Shown here piece after piece: positions 46,622 through 60,200 of a stretch of 64,000 bases of DNA. The position numbers and the translations under genes were made by a program. Origin of the DNA: Petrolisthes cinctipes. Its lineage: Eukaryota; Arthropoda; Malacostraca; Decapoda; Porcellanidae. Every line of letters begins with the position of its first letter. Position 1 is the stretch's first letter. The stretch lies in the NCBI GenBank assembly GCA_033782935.1, contig JAWQEG010001306.1, forward strand, positions 1,240,001-1,304,000, in the 5' to 3' direction. A model generated the notes under the pieces. The model made no database searches. It was given only the letters and a program-made list of their open reading frames with translations, and was not told where the DNA came from.

Positions 46622-49600
46622 ATATAGGCTAAAAACATGCTAAAAATCGATCTTTTAGGTGCCAAAAAGTCGATATCTCAAATTCAGTCCCAAAACACCC
46701 GAAAATTCGACATTTAGGGGTCCCAGAAGCGATCTGTACATGCCTACTCCGTGTTAGAGTATTTTCAAAATACTTGCTCAAAACATACTGAAAATCGATC
46801 TTTTAGGTGCACAAAAGTCGATATGTGCATGCATCTTCAGTACCCGTTTATATCTCAAATTCAGGCTCAAAACACCCGAAAATTCAATATTTTGGGGTCC
46901 CAGAAGCAATCTGTACATGCCTACTCAGTGTTAGAGTATTTTCAAAATACAGGCCCAAAACATGCTGAAAATCGATATTTTAGATGCCCAAAGTCAATAT
47001 GTGCATGTATCTTCTGTACCCGTTTATATCTCAAATTCTGGCCCTAAACACCCGAAAATTCGATATTTTGGGGTCCCAGAAGCAATCTGTACATGCCTAC
47101 TCAGTGCTAGAATATTTTCAAAATATAGGCTAAAAACATGCTAAAAATCGATCTTTTAGGTGCCAAAAAGTCGATATCTCAAATTCAGTCCAAAAACACC
47201 CGAAAATTCGATATTTAGGGGTCCCAGAAGCGATCTGTGTTAGAGTATTTTCAAAATACATGCTCAAAACATACTGAAAATCGATCTTTTAGATGCCCAA
47301 AGTCAATATGTGCATGTATCTTCTGTACCCGTTTATATCTCAAATTCAGGCTCAAAACACCCGAAAATTCAATATTTTGGGGTCCCAGAAGCAATCTGTA
47401 CATGCCTACTCCGTGTTAGAGTATTTTCAAAATACATGCTCAAAACATACTGAAAATCGATCTTTTAGGTGCACAAAAGTCGATATGTGCATGCATCTTC
47501 AGTACCCGTTTATATCTCAAATTCAGGCTCAAAACACCCGAAAATTCAATATTTTGGGGTCCCAGAAGCAATCTGTACATGCCTACTCAGTGTTAGAGTA
47601 TTTTCAAAATACATGCTCAAAACATACTGAAAATCGATCTTTTAGAAGCCCAAAGTCAATATGTGCATGTATCTTCTGTACCCGTTTATATCTCAAATTC
47701 AGGCTCAAAAACACCCGAAAATTCAATATTTTGGGGTCCCAGAAGCAATCTGTACATGCCTACACAGTGCTAGAATATTTTGAAAATATAGGCTAAAAAC
47801 ATGCTAAAAATCGACATTTTAGGTGCCAAAAAATCGATATATCAAATTCAGTCCCAAAACACCCGAAAATTCGATATTTAGAGGTCCCAGAAGGTATCTG
47901 TACATGCTTACTCCGTGTTAGAGTATTTTCAAAATACAGGCCAAAAACATACTGAAAATCGATCTTTTAGGTGCACAAAAGTCGATATGTGCATGCATCT
48001 TCTGTACCCGTTTATATCTCAAATTCTGGCCCTAAACACCCGAAAATTCGATATTTTGGGGTCCCAGAAGCGATCTGTACATGCCTACTCCGTGTTAGAG
48101 TATTTTCAAAATTCAGGCCCAAAACATGCTGAAAATCGATATTTTTGGTGCCCAATGTCAATATGTGCATGTATCTTCTGTACCCGTTTATATCTCAAAT
48201 TCAGGCTCAAAACACCCGAAAATTCAATATTTTGGGGTCCCAGAAGCAATCTGTACATGCCTACTCAGTGCTAGAATATTTTCAAAATATAGGCTAAAAA
48301 CATGCTAAAAATCGATCTTTTAGGTGCCAAAAAGCCGATATCTCAAATTCAGTCCCAAAACACCCGAAAATTCGATATTTAGGGGTCCCAGAAGCGATAT
48401 GTACATGCCTACTCCGTGTTAGAGTATTTTCAAAATACATGCTCAAAACATACTGAAAATCGATATTTTAGATGCCCAAAGTCAATATGTGCATGTATCT
48501 TCTGTACCCGTTTATATCTCAAATTCAGGCTCAAAACACCCGAAAATTCAATATTTTGGGGTCCCAGAAGCAATCTGTACATGCCTACTCCGTGTTAGAG
48601 TATTTTCAAAATACAGGCCAAAAACATACTGAAAATCGATCTCTTAGGTGCCCAAAAGTCGATATGTGCATGTATCTTCTGTACCCGTTTATATCTCAAA
48701 TTCTGGCCCTAAACACCCGAAAATTCGATATTTTGGGGTCCCAGAAGCAATCTGTACATGCCTACTCAGTGCTAGAATATTTTCAAAATATAGGCTAAAA
48801 ACATGCTAAAAATCGATCTTTTAGGTGCCAAAAAGTCGATATCTCAAATTCAGTCCCAAAACACCCGAAAATTCGATATTTAGGGGTCCCAGAAGCGATC
48901 TGTGTTAGAGTATTTTCAAAATACATGCTCAAAACATACTGAAAATCGATCTTTTAGATGCCCAAAGTCAATATGTGCATGTATCTTCTGTACCCGTTTA
49001 TATCTCAAATTCAGGCTCAAAACACCCGAAAATTCAATATTTTGGGGTCCCAGAAGCAATCTGTACATGCCTACACAGTGCTAGAATATTTTGAAAATAT
49101 AGGCTAAAAACATGCTAAAAATCGACATTTTAGGTGCCAAAAAATCGATATCTCAAATTCAGTCCCAAAACACCCGAAAATTCGATATTTAGAGGTCCCA
49201 GAAGGTATCTGTACATGCTTACTCCGTGTTAGAGTATTTTCAAAATACAGGCCAAAAACATACTGAAAATCGATCTTTTAGGTGCTCAAAAGTCGATATG
49301 TGCATGCATCTTCTGTACCCGTTTATATCTCAAATTCTGGCCCTAAACACCCGAAAATTCGATATTTTGGGGTCCCAGAAGCGATCTGTACATGCCTACT
49401 CCGTGTTAGAGTATTTTCAAAATTCAGGCCCAAAACATGCTGAAAATCGATATTTTTGGTGCCCAAAGTCAATATGTGCATGTATCTTCTGTACCCGTTT
49501 ATATCTCAAATTCAGGCTCAAAACACCCGAAAATTCAATATTTTGGGGTCCCAGAAGCAATCTGTACATGCCTACTCAGTGCTAGAATATTTTCAAAATA

Positions 49601-49726
49601 TAGGCTAAAAACATGCTAAAAATCGATCTTTTAGGTGCCAAAAAGCCGATATCTCAAATTCAGTCCCAAAACACCCGAAAATTCGATATTTAGGGGTCCC
49701 AGAAGCGATATGTACATGCCTACTCC

Positions 49727-51580
49727 GTGTTAGAGTATTTTCAAAATACATGCTCAAAACATACTGAAAATCGATATTTTAGATGCCCAAAGTCAATATG
49801 TGCATGTATCTTCTGTACCCGTTTATATCTCAAATTCAGGCTCAAAACACCCGAAAATTCAATATTTTGGGGTCTCAGAAGCAATCTGTACATGCCTACT
49901 CAGTGTTAGAGTATTTTCAAAATACAGGCCCAAAACATGCTGAAAATCGATATTTTAGAAGCCCAAAGTCAATATGTGCATGTATCTTCTGTACCCGTTT
50001 ATATCTCAAATTCAGGCTCAAAACACCCGAAAATTCAATATTTTGAGGTCCCAGAAGCAATCTGTACATGTCTACACAGTGCTAGAATATTTTGAAAATA
50101 TAGGCTAAAAACATGCTAAAAATCGACATTTTAGGTGCCAAAAAATCGATATCTCAAATTCAGTCCCAAAACACCCGAAAATTCGATATTTAGAGGTCCC
50201 AGAAGGTATCTGTACATGCTTACTCCGTGTTAGAGTATTTTCAAAATACAGGCTAAAAACATACTGAAAATCGATCTTTTAGGTGCACAAAAGTCGATAT
50301 GTGCATGCATCTTCTGTACCCGTTTATATCTCAAATTCTGGCCCTAAACACCCGAAAATTCGATATTTTGGGGTCCCAGAAGCGATCTGTACATGCCTAC
50401 TCCGTGTTAGAGTATTTTCAAAATTCAGGTCCAAAACATGCTGAAAATCGATATTTTTGGTGCCCAAAGTCAATATGTGCATGTATCTTCTGTACCCGTT
50501 TATATCTCAAATTCAGGCTCAAGACACCCGAAAATTCAATATTTTGGGGTCCCAGAAGCAATCTGTACATGCCTACTCAGTGCTAGAATATTTTCAAAAT
50601 ATAGGCTAAAAACATGCTAAAAATCGATCTTTTAGGTGCCAAAAAGCCGATATCTCAAATTCAGTCCCAAAACACCCGAAAATTCGATATTTAGGGGTCC
50701 CAGAAGCGATATGTACATGCCTACTCCGTGTTAGAGTATTTTCAAAATACATGCTCAAAACATACTGAAAATCGATATTTTAGATGCCCAAAGTCAATAT
50801 GTGCATGTATCTTCTGTACCCGTTTATATCTCAAATTCAGGCTCAAAACACCCGAAAATTCAATATTTTGGGGTCTCAGAAGCAATCTGTACATGCCTAC
50901 TCAGTGTTAGAGTATTTTCAAAATACAGGCCCAAAACATGCTGAAAATCGATATTTTAGAAGCCCAAAGTCAATATGTGCATGTATCTTCTGTACCCGTT
51001 TATATCTCAAATTCAGGCTCAAAACACCCGAAAATTCAATATTTTGAGGTCCCAGAAGCAATCTGTACATGTCTACACAGTGCTAGAATATTTTGAAAAT
51101 ATAGGCTAAAAACATGCTAAAAATCGACATTTTAGGTGCCAAAAAATCGATATCTCAAATTCAGTCCCAAAACACCCGAAAATTCGATATTTAGAGGTCC
51201 CAGAAGGTATCTGTACATGCTTACTCCGTGTTAGAGTATTTTCAAAATACAGGCTAAAAACATACTGAAAATCGATCTTTTAGGTGCACAAAAGTCGATA
51301 TGTGCATGCATCTTCTGTACCCGTTTATATCTCAAATTCTGGCCCTAAACACCCGAAAATTCGATATTTTGGGGTCCCAGAAGCGATCTGTACATGCCTA
51401 CTCCGTGTTAGAGTATTTTCAAAATTCAGGTCCAAAACATGCTGAAAATCGATATTTTTGGTGCCCAAAGTCAATATGTGCATGTATCTTCTGTACCCGT
51501 TTATATCTCAAATTCAGGCTCAAAACACCCGAAAATTCAATATTTTGGAGTCCCAGAAGCAATCTGTACATGCCTACTCA
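49727..51580. repeat. 1001-bp tandem duplication in the right arm
   Basis: Landmarks at 49727, 49783, 50299 and 50438 recur 1001 bp later at 50728, 50784, 51300 and 51439, with shared rare marks 'ggggtctcagaag', 'ttttagaagcccaaag', 'acatgtctacacag' and 'acaggctaaaaacatac'. The copies are nearly identical, so the duplication is recent. Confidence 0.8.
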
Positions 51581-54500
51581 GTGCTAGAATATTTTCAAAA
51601 TATAGGCTAAAAACATGCTAAAAATCTATCTTTTTGGTGCCAAAAAGTCGATATCTCAAATTCAGTCCCAAAACACACGAAAATTCGATATTTAGGGGTC
51701 CCAGAAGGGATCTGTACATGCCTACTCCGTGTTAGAGTATTTTCAAAATACAGGCCAAAAACATACTGAAAATCGATCTTTTAGGTGCCCAAAAGTCGAT
51801 ACGTGCATGCATCTTCTGTACCCGTTTATATCTCAAATTCAGGCTCAAAACACCCGAAAATTCAATATTTTGGGGTCGCAGAAGCAATCTGTACATGCCT
51901 ACTCAGTGTTAGAGTATTTTCAAAATACAGGCCCAAAACATGCTGAAAATCGATATTTTAGATGCCAAAAAATCGATATCTCAAATTCAGTCCCAAAACA
52001 CCCGAAAATTCGATATTTAGAGTTCCCAGAAGGTATCTGTACATGCCTACTCCGTTTTAGAGTATTTTCAAATTACAGGCCAAAAACATACTGAAAATCG
52101 ATCTCTTAGGTGCAAAAAGTCGATATGTGCATGTATCTTCTGTACCCGTTTATATCTCAAATTCTGGCCCTAAACACCCGAAAATTCGATATTTTGGGGT
52201 CCCAGAAGCGATCTGTACATGCCTACTCCGTGTTAGAGTATTTTCAAAATTCAGGCCCAAAACATGCTGAAAATCGATATTTTTGGTGCCCAAAGTCAAT
52301 ATGTGCATGTATCTTCTGTACCCGTTTATATCTCAAATTCAGGCTCAAAACACCCGAAAATTCAATATTTTGGGGTCCCAGAAGCAATCTGTACATGCCT
52401 ACTCAGTGCTAGAATATTTTCAAAATATAGGCTAAAAACATGCTAAAAATCGATCTTTTAGGTGCCAAAAAGTCGATATCTCAAATTCAGTCCCAAAACA
52501 CCCGAAAATTCGATATTTAGGGGTCCCAGAAGCGATCTGTACATGCCTACTCCGTGTTAGAGTATTTTCAAAATACATGCTCAAAACATACTGAAAATCG
52601 ATCTTTTAGGTGCACAAAAGTCGATATGTGCATGCATCTTCAGTACCCTTTTATATCTCAAATTCAGGCTCAAAACACCCGAAAATTCAATATTTTGGGG
52701 TCCCAGAAGCAATCTGTACATGCCTACACAGTGCTAGAATATTTTCAAAATATAGGCTAAAAACATGCTAAAAATCGACATTTTAGGTGCCAAAAAATCG
52801 ATATCTCAAATTCAGTCCCAAAACACCCGAAAATTCGATATTTAGAGGTCCCAGAAGGTATCTGTACATGCTTACTCCGTGTTAGAGTATTTTCAAAATA
52901 CAGGCCAAAAACATACTGAAAATCGATCTTTTAGGTGCACAAAAGTCGATATGTGCATGCATCTTCTGTACCCGTTTATATCTCAAATTCTGGCCCTAAA
53001 CACCCGAAAATTCGATATTTTGGGGTCCCAGAAGCGATCTGTACATGCCTACTCCGTGTTAGAGTATTTTCAAAATTTAGGCCCAAAACATGCTGAAAAT
53101 CGATATTTTTGGTGCCCAAAGTCAATATGTTCATGTATCTTTGTGTACCCGTTTATATCTCAAATTCAGGCTCAAAACACCCGAAAATTCAATATTTTGG
53201 GGTCCCAGAAGCAATCTGTACATGCCTACTCAGTGCTAGAATATTTTCAAAATATAGGCTAAAACATGCTAAAAATCGATCTTTTAGGTGCCAAAAAGTC
53301 GATATCTCAAATTCAGTCCCAAAACACCCGAAAATTCGATATTTAGGGGTCCCAGAAGCGATCTGTACATGCTTACTCCGTGTTAGAGTATTTTCAAAAT
53401 ACATGCTCAAAACATACTGAAAATCGATCTTTTAGGTGCACAAAAGTCGATATGTGCATGCATCTTCAGTACCCGTTTATATCTCAAATATAGGCTCAAA
53501 ACACCCGAAAATTCAATATTTTGGGGTCCCAGAAGCAATCTGTACATGCCTACTCAGTGCTAGAATATTTTCAAAATATAGGCTAAAAACATGCTAAAAA
53601 TCGATCTTTTAGGTGCCAAAAAGTCGATATCTCAAATTCAGTCCCAAAACACCCGAAAATTCGATATTTAGGGGTCCCAGAAGCGATCTGTACATGCCTA
53701 CTCCGTGTTAGAGTATTTTCAAAATACATGCTCAAAACATACTGAAAATCGATCTTTTAGGTGCACAAAAGTCGATATGTGCATGCATCTTCAGTACCCG
53801 TTTATATCTCAAATTCAGGCTCAAAACACCCGAAAATTCAATATTTTGGGGTCCCAGAAGCAATCTGTACATGCCTACTCAGTGTTAGAGTATTTTCAAA
53901 ATACAGGCCCAAAACATGCTGAAAATCGATATTTTAGATGCCCAAAGTCAAGATGTGCATGTATTTTCTGTACCCGTTTATATCTCAAATTCAGGCTCAA
54001 AACACCCGAAAATTCAATATTTTGGGGTCCCAGAAGCAATCTGTACATGCCTACACAGTGCTAGAATATTTTAAAAATATAGGCTAAAAACATGCTAAAA
54101 ATCGATCTTTTAGGTGCCAAAAAGTCGATATCTCAAATTCAGTCCCAAAACACCCGAAAATTCGATATTTAGGGGTCCCAGAAGCGATCTGTACATGCCT
54201 ACTCCGTGTTAGAGTATTTTCAAAATACATGCTCAAAACATACTGAAAATCGATCTTTTAGGTGCACAAAAGTCGATATGTGTATGCATCTTCAGTACCC
54301 GTTTATATCTCAAATTCAGGCTCAAAACACCCGAAAATTCAATATTTTGGGGTCCCAGAAGCAATCTGTACATGCCTACTCAGTGTTAGAGTATTTTCAA
54401 AATACAGGCCCAAAACATGCTGAAAATCGATATTTTAGATGCCCAAAGTCAATATGTGCATGTATCTTCTGTACCCGTTTATATCTCAAATTCAGGCTTA

Positions 54501-55207
54501 AAACACCCGAAAATTCAATATTTTGGGGTCCCAGAAGCAATCTGTACATGCCTACACAGTGCTAGAATATTTTCAAAATATAGGCTAAAAACATGCTAAA
54601 ATTCGACATTTTAGGTGCCAAAAAATCGATATCTCAAATTTAGTCTCAAAACACCCGAAAATTCGATATTTAGAGGTCCCAGAAGGTATCTGTACATGCC
54701 TACTCCGTGATAGAGTATTTTCAAAATACAGGCCAAAAACATACTGAAAATCGATCTTTTAGGTGCCCAAAAGTCGATATGTGCATGCATCTTCTGTACC
54801 CGTTTATATCTCAAATTCTGGCCCTAAACACCCGAAAATTCGATATTTTGGGGTCCCAGAAGCGATCTGTACATGCCTACTCCGTGTTAGAGTATTTTCA
54901 AAATTCAGGGCCAAAACATGCTGAAAATCGATATTTTTGGTGCCCAAAGTCAATATGTGCATGTATCTTCTGTACCCGTTAATATCTCAAATTCAGGCTC
55001 AAAACACCCGAAAATTCAATATTTTGGGGTCCCAGAAGCAATCTGTACATGCCTACTCAGTGGTAGAATATTTTCAAAATATAGGCTAAAAACATGCTAA
55101 AAATCGATCTTTTAGGTGCCAAATAGTCGATATCTCAAATTCAGTCCCAAAACACCCGAAAATTCGATATTTAGGGGTCCCAGAAGCGATCTGTACATGC
55201 CTACTCC

Positions 55208-55325
55208 GTGTTAGAGTATTTTCAAAATACATGCTCAAAAACATACTGAATCTCAGATTCAGGCTCAAAACACCCGAAAATTCAATATTTTGGGGTCCCA
55301 GAAGCAATCTGTACATGCCTACTCA
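55208..55325. repeat. Truncated satellite monomer (118 bp)
   Basis: A type A monomer with about 60 bp missing between 'aacatactgaa' and 'tctcagattcagg' (junction near 55250). One extra A in 'ctcaaaaacat' gives a net monomer length of 118 instead of 177 bp. I find no second copy elsewhere in the window, so it is a private event. Confidence 0.8.
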
Positions 55326-57059
55326 GTGATAGAGTATTTTCAAAATACAGGCCCAAAACATGCTGAAAATCGATATTTTAGATGCTTAAAGTCAATATGC
55401 GCATGTATCTTCTGTACCCGTTTATATCTCAAATTCAGGCTCAAAACACCCGAAAATTCAATATTTTGGGGTCCCAGAAGCAATCTGTACATGCCTACAC
55501 AGTGCTAGAATATTTTCAAAATATAGGCTAAAATTTAACATGCTAAAAATTGACATTTTAGGTGCCAAAAAATCGATATCTCAAATTCAGACCCAAAACA
55601 CCCGAAAATTCGATATTTAGAGGTCCCAGAAGGTATCTGTACATGCTTACTCCGTGTTAGAGTATTTTCAAAATACAGGCCAAAAACATACTGAAAATCG
55701 ATCTTTTAGGTGCCCAAAAGTCGATATGTGCATGCATCTTCTGTACCCGTTTATATCTCAAATTCTGGCCCTAAACACCCGAAAATTCGATATTTTGGGG
55801 TCCCAGAAGCGATCTGTACATGCCTACTCCGTGTTAGAGTATTTTCAAAATTCAGGCCGAAAACATGCTGAAAATCGATATTTTTGGTGCCCAAAGTCAA
55901 TATGTGCATGCATCTTCAGTACCCGTTTATATCTCAAATATAGGCTCAAAACACCCGAAAATTCAATATTTTGGGGTCCCAGAAGCAATCTGTACATGCC
56001 TACTCCGTGTTAGAGTATTTTCAAAATAAAGGCCCAAAACATGCTGAAAATCGATATTTTAGATGCCCAAAGTCAATATGTGCATGTGTATCTTCTGTAC
56101 CCGTTTATATCTCAAATTCAGGCTCAAAACACCCGAAAATTCAATATTTTGGGGTCCCAGAAGCAATCTGTACATGCCTACTCAGTGCTAGAATATTTTC
56201 AAAATATAGGCTAAAAACATGCTAAAAATCGATCTTTTAGGTGCCAAAAAGTCGATATCTCAAATTCAGTCCCAAAACACCCGAAAATTCGATATTTAGG
56301 GGTCCCAGAAGCGATCTGTACATGCCTACTCCGTGTTAGAGTATTTTCAATATACATGCTCAAAACATACTGAAAATCGATCTTTTAGGTGCACAAAAGT
56401 CGATATGTGCATGCATCTTCAGTACCCGTTTATATCTCAAATTCAGGCTCAAAACACCCGAAAATTCAATATTTTGGGGTCCCAGAAGCAATCTGTACAT
56501 GCCTACTCAGTGTTAGAGTATTTTCAAAATACAGGCCCAAAACATGCTGAAAATCGATATTTTAGATGCCCAAAGTCAATATGTGCATGTATTTTCTGTA
56601 CCCGTTTATATCTCAAATTCAGGCTCAAAACACCCGAAAATTCAATATTTTGGGGTCCCAGAAGCAATCTGTACATGCCTACACAGTGCTAGAATATTTT
56701 CAAAATATAGGCTAAAAACATGCTAAAAATCGACATTTTAGGTGTCAAAAAATCGATATCTCAAATTCAGTCCCAAAACACCCGAAAATTCGATATTTAG
56801 AGGTCCCAGAAGGTATCTGTACATGCCTACTCCGTGTTAGAGTATTTTCAAAATACAGGCCCAAAACATACTGAAAATCGATCTTTTAGGTGCCCAAAAG
56901 TCGATATGTGCATGCATCTTCTGTACCCGTTTATATCTCAAATTCTGGCCCTAAACACCCGAAAATTCGATATTTTGGGGTCCCAGAAGCGATCTGTACA
57001 TGCCTACTCCGTGTTAGAGTATTTTCAAAATTCAGGCCCAAAACATGCTGAAAATCGAT

Positions 57060-57202
57060 TATATTTTGAAAATATTCTAGCACTGTACAGATTGCTTCTG
57101 GGACCCCAAAATATTGAATTTTCGGGTGTTTTGAGCCTGAATTTGAGATATAAACGGGTACAGAAGATACATGCACATATTGACTTTGGGCACCAAAAAT
57201 AT
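57060..57202 (-). repeat. Inverted satellite fragment, copy 1
   Basis: About 142 bp here read as the reverse complement of a B/C junction. They start at 'tatattttgaaaatattc', pass through 'ctagcactgtacag' and 'cgggtacagaag', and end at 'gggcaccaaaaata', after which forward satellite resumes with 'tgtgcatgcatc'. The left junction is 'aaatcgat' joined to 'tatatttt'. The fragment carries the 10-bp-deletion form (ctgtaca|gtgctag in forward sense). Confidence 0.9.
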
Positions 57203-60200
57203 GTGCATGCATCTTCTGTACCCGTTTATATCTCAAATTCTGGCCCTAAACACCCGAAAATTCGATATTTTGCGGTCCCAGAAGCGATCTGTACATGCCT
57301 ACTCCGTGTTAGAGTATTTTCCAAATTCAGGCCCAAAACATGCTAAAAATCGATATTTTTGGCACACAAAGTCAATATGTGCATGTATCTTCTGTACCCG
57401 TTTATATCTCAAATTCAGGCTCAAAACACCCGAAAATTCAATATTTTGGGGTCCCAGAAGCAATCTGTACATGCTTACTCAGTGCTAGAATATTTTCAAA
57501 ATATAGGCTAAAAACATGCTAAAAATCGATCTTTTAGGTGCCAAAAAGTCGATATCTCAAATTCAGTCCCAAAACACCCGAAAATTCGATATTTAGGGGT
57601 CCCAGAAGCGATCTGTACATGCCTACTCCGTGTTAGAGTATTTTCAAAATACATGCTCAAAACATACTGAAAATCGATCTTTTAGGTGCACAAAAGTCGA
57701 TATGTGCATGCATCTTCAGTACCCGTTTATATCTTAAATTCAGGCTCAAAACACCCGAAAATTCAATATTTTGGGGTCCCAGAAGCAATCTGTACATGCC
57801 TACACAGTGCTAGAATATTTTCAAAATATAGGCTAAAAACATGCTAAAAATCGACATTTTAGGTGCCAAAAAATCGATATCTCAAATTCAGTCCCAAAAC
57901 ACCCGAAAATTCGATATTTAGAGGTCCCAGAAGGTATCTGTACATGCTTACTCCGTGTTAGAGTATTTTCAAAATACAGGCCAAAAACATACTGAAAATC
58001 GATCTTTTAGGTGCCCAAAAGTCGATATGTGCATGCATCTTCTGTACCCGTTTATATCTCAAATTCTGGCCCTAAACACCCGAAAATTCGATATTTTGGG
58101 GTCCCAGAAGCGATCTGTACATGCCTACTCCGTGTTAGAGTATTTTCAAATTTCAGGCCCAAAACATGCTGAAAATCGATATTTTTGGTGCCCAAAGTCA
58201 ATATGTGCATGTCTCTTCTGTAGCCGTTTATATCTCAAATTCAGGCTCAAAACACCCGAAAATTCAATATTTTGGGGTCCCAGAAGCAATCTGTACATGC
58301 CTACTTAGTGCTAGAATATTTTCAAAATATAGGCTAAAAACATGCTAAAAATCGATCTTTTAGGTCCCAAAAAGTCGATATCTCGAATTCAGTCCCAAAA
58401 CACCCGAAAATTCGATATTTAGGGGTCCCAGAAGCGATCTGTACATGCCTACTCCGTGTTAGAGTATTTTCAAAATACATGCTCAAAACATACTGAAAAT
58501 CGATCTTTTAGGTGCACAAAAGTCGATATGTGCATGCATCTTCAGTACCCGTTTATATCTCAAATTCAGGCTCAAAACACCAGAAAATTCGATATTTTGG
58601 GGTCCTAGAAGCGATCTGTACATGCCTACTCAGTGTTAGAGTATTTTCAAAATTCAGGCCCAAAACATGCTGAAAATCGATATTTTTGGTGCCCAAAGTC
58701 AATATGTGCATGTATCTTCTGTACCCGTTTATATCTCAAATTCAGGCTCAAAACACCCGAAAATTCAATATTTTGGGGTCCCAGAAGCAATCTGTACATG
58801 CCTACTCAGTGCTAGAATATTTTCAAAATATAGGCTAAAAACATGCTAAAAATCGATCTTTTAGGTGCCAAAAAGTCGATATCTCAAATTCAGTCCCAAA
58901 ACACCCGAAAATTCGATATTTAGGGGTCCCAGAAGCGATCTGTACATGCCTACTCAGTGTTAGAGTATTTTCAAAATACATGCTCAAAACATACTGAAAA
59001 TCGATCTTTTAGGTGCACAAAAGTCGATATGTGCATGCATCTTCAGTACCCGTTTATATCTCAAATTCAGGCTCAAAACACCCGAAAATTCAATATTTTG
59101 GGGTCCCAGAAGCAATCTGTACATGCCTACTCAGTGCTAGAATATTTTCAAAATATAGGGTAAAAACATGCTAAAAATCGATCTTTTAGATGCCAAAAAG
59201 TCGATATCTCAAATTCAGTCCCAAAACACCCGAAAATTCGATATTTAGGGGTCCCAGAAGCGATCTGTACATGCCTACTCCGTGTTAGAGTATTTTCAAA
59301 ATACATGCTCAAAACATACTGAAAATCGATCTTTTAGGTGCACAAAAGTCGATATGTGCATGCATCTTCAGTACCCGTTTATATCTCAAATTCAGGCTCA
59401 AAACACCCGAAAATTCAATATTTTGGGGTCCCAGAAGCAATCTGTACATGCCTACTCAGTGTTAGAGTATTTTCAAAATACAGGCCCAAAACATGCTGAA
59501 AATCGATATTTTAGATGCCCAAAGTCAATATGTGCATGTATCTTCTGTACCCGTTTATATCTCAAATTCAGGCTCAAAACACCCGAAAATTCAATATTTT
59601 GGGGTCCCAGAAGCAATCTGTACATGCCTACTCAGTGCTAGAATATTTTCAAAATATAGGCTAAAAACATGCTAAAAATCGATCTTTTAGGTGCCAAAAA
59701 GTCGATATCTCAAATTCAGTCCCAAAACACCCGAAAATTCGTTATTTAGGGGTCCCAGAAGCGATCTGTACATGCCTACTCCGTGTTAGAGTATTTTCAA
59801 AATACATGCTCAAAACATACTGAAAATCAATCTTTTAGGTGCACAAAAGTCGATATGTGCATGCATCTTCAGTACCCGTTTATATCTCAAATTCAGGCTC
59901 AAAACACCCGAAAATTCAATATTTTGGGGTCCCAGAAGCAATCTGTACATGCCTACTCAGTGTTAGAGTATTTTCAAAATACAGGCCCAAAACATGCTGA
60001 AAATCGATATTTTAGATGCCCAAAGTCAATATGTGCATGTATCTTTGTACCCGTTTATATCTTAAATTCAGGCTCAAAACACCCGAAAATTCAATATTTT
60101 GGGGTCCCAGAAGCAATCTGTACATGCCTACACAGTGCTAGAATATTTTCAAAATATAGGCTAAAAACATGCTAAAAATCGACATTTTAGGTGCCAAAAA

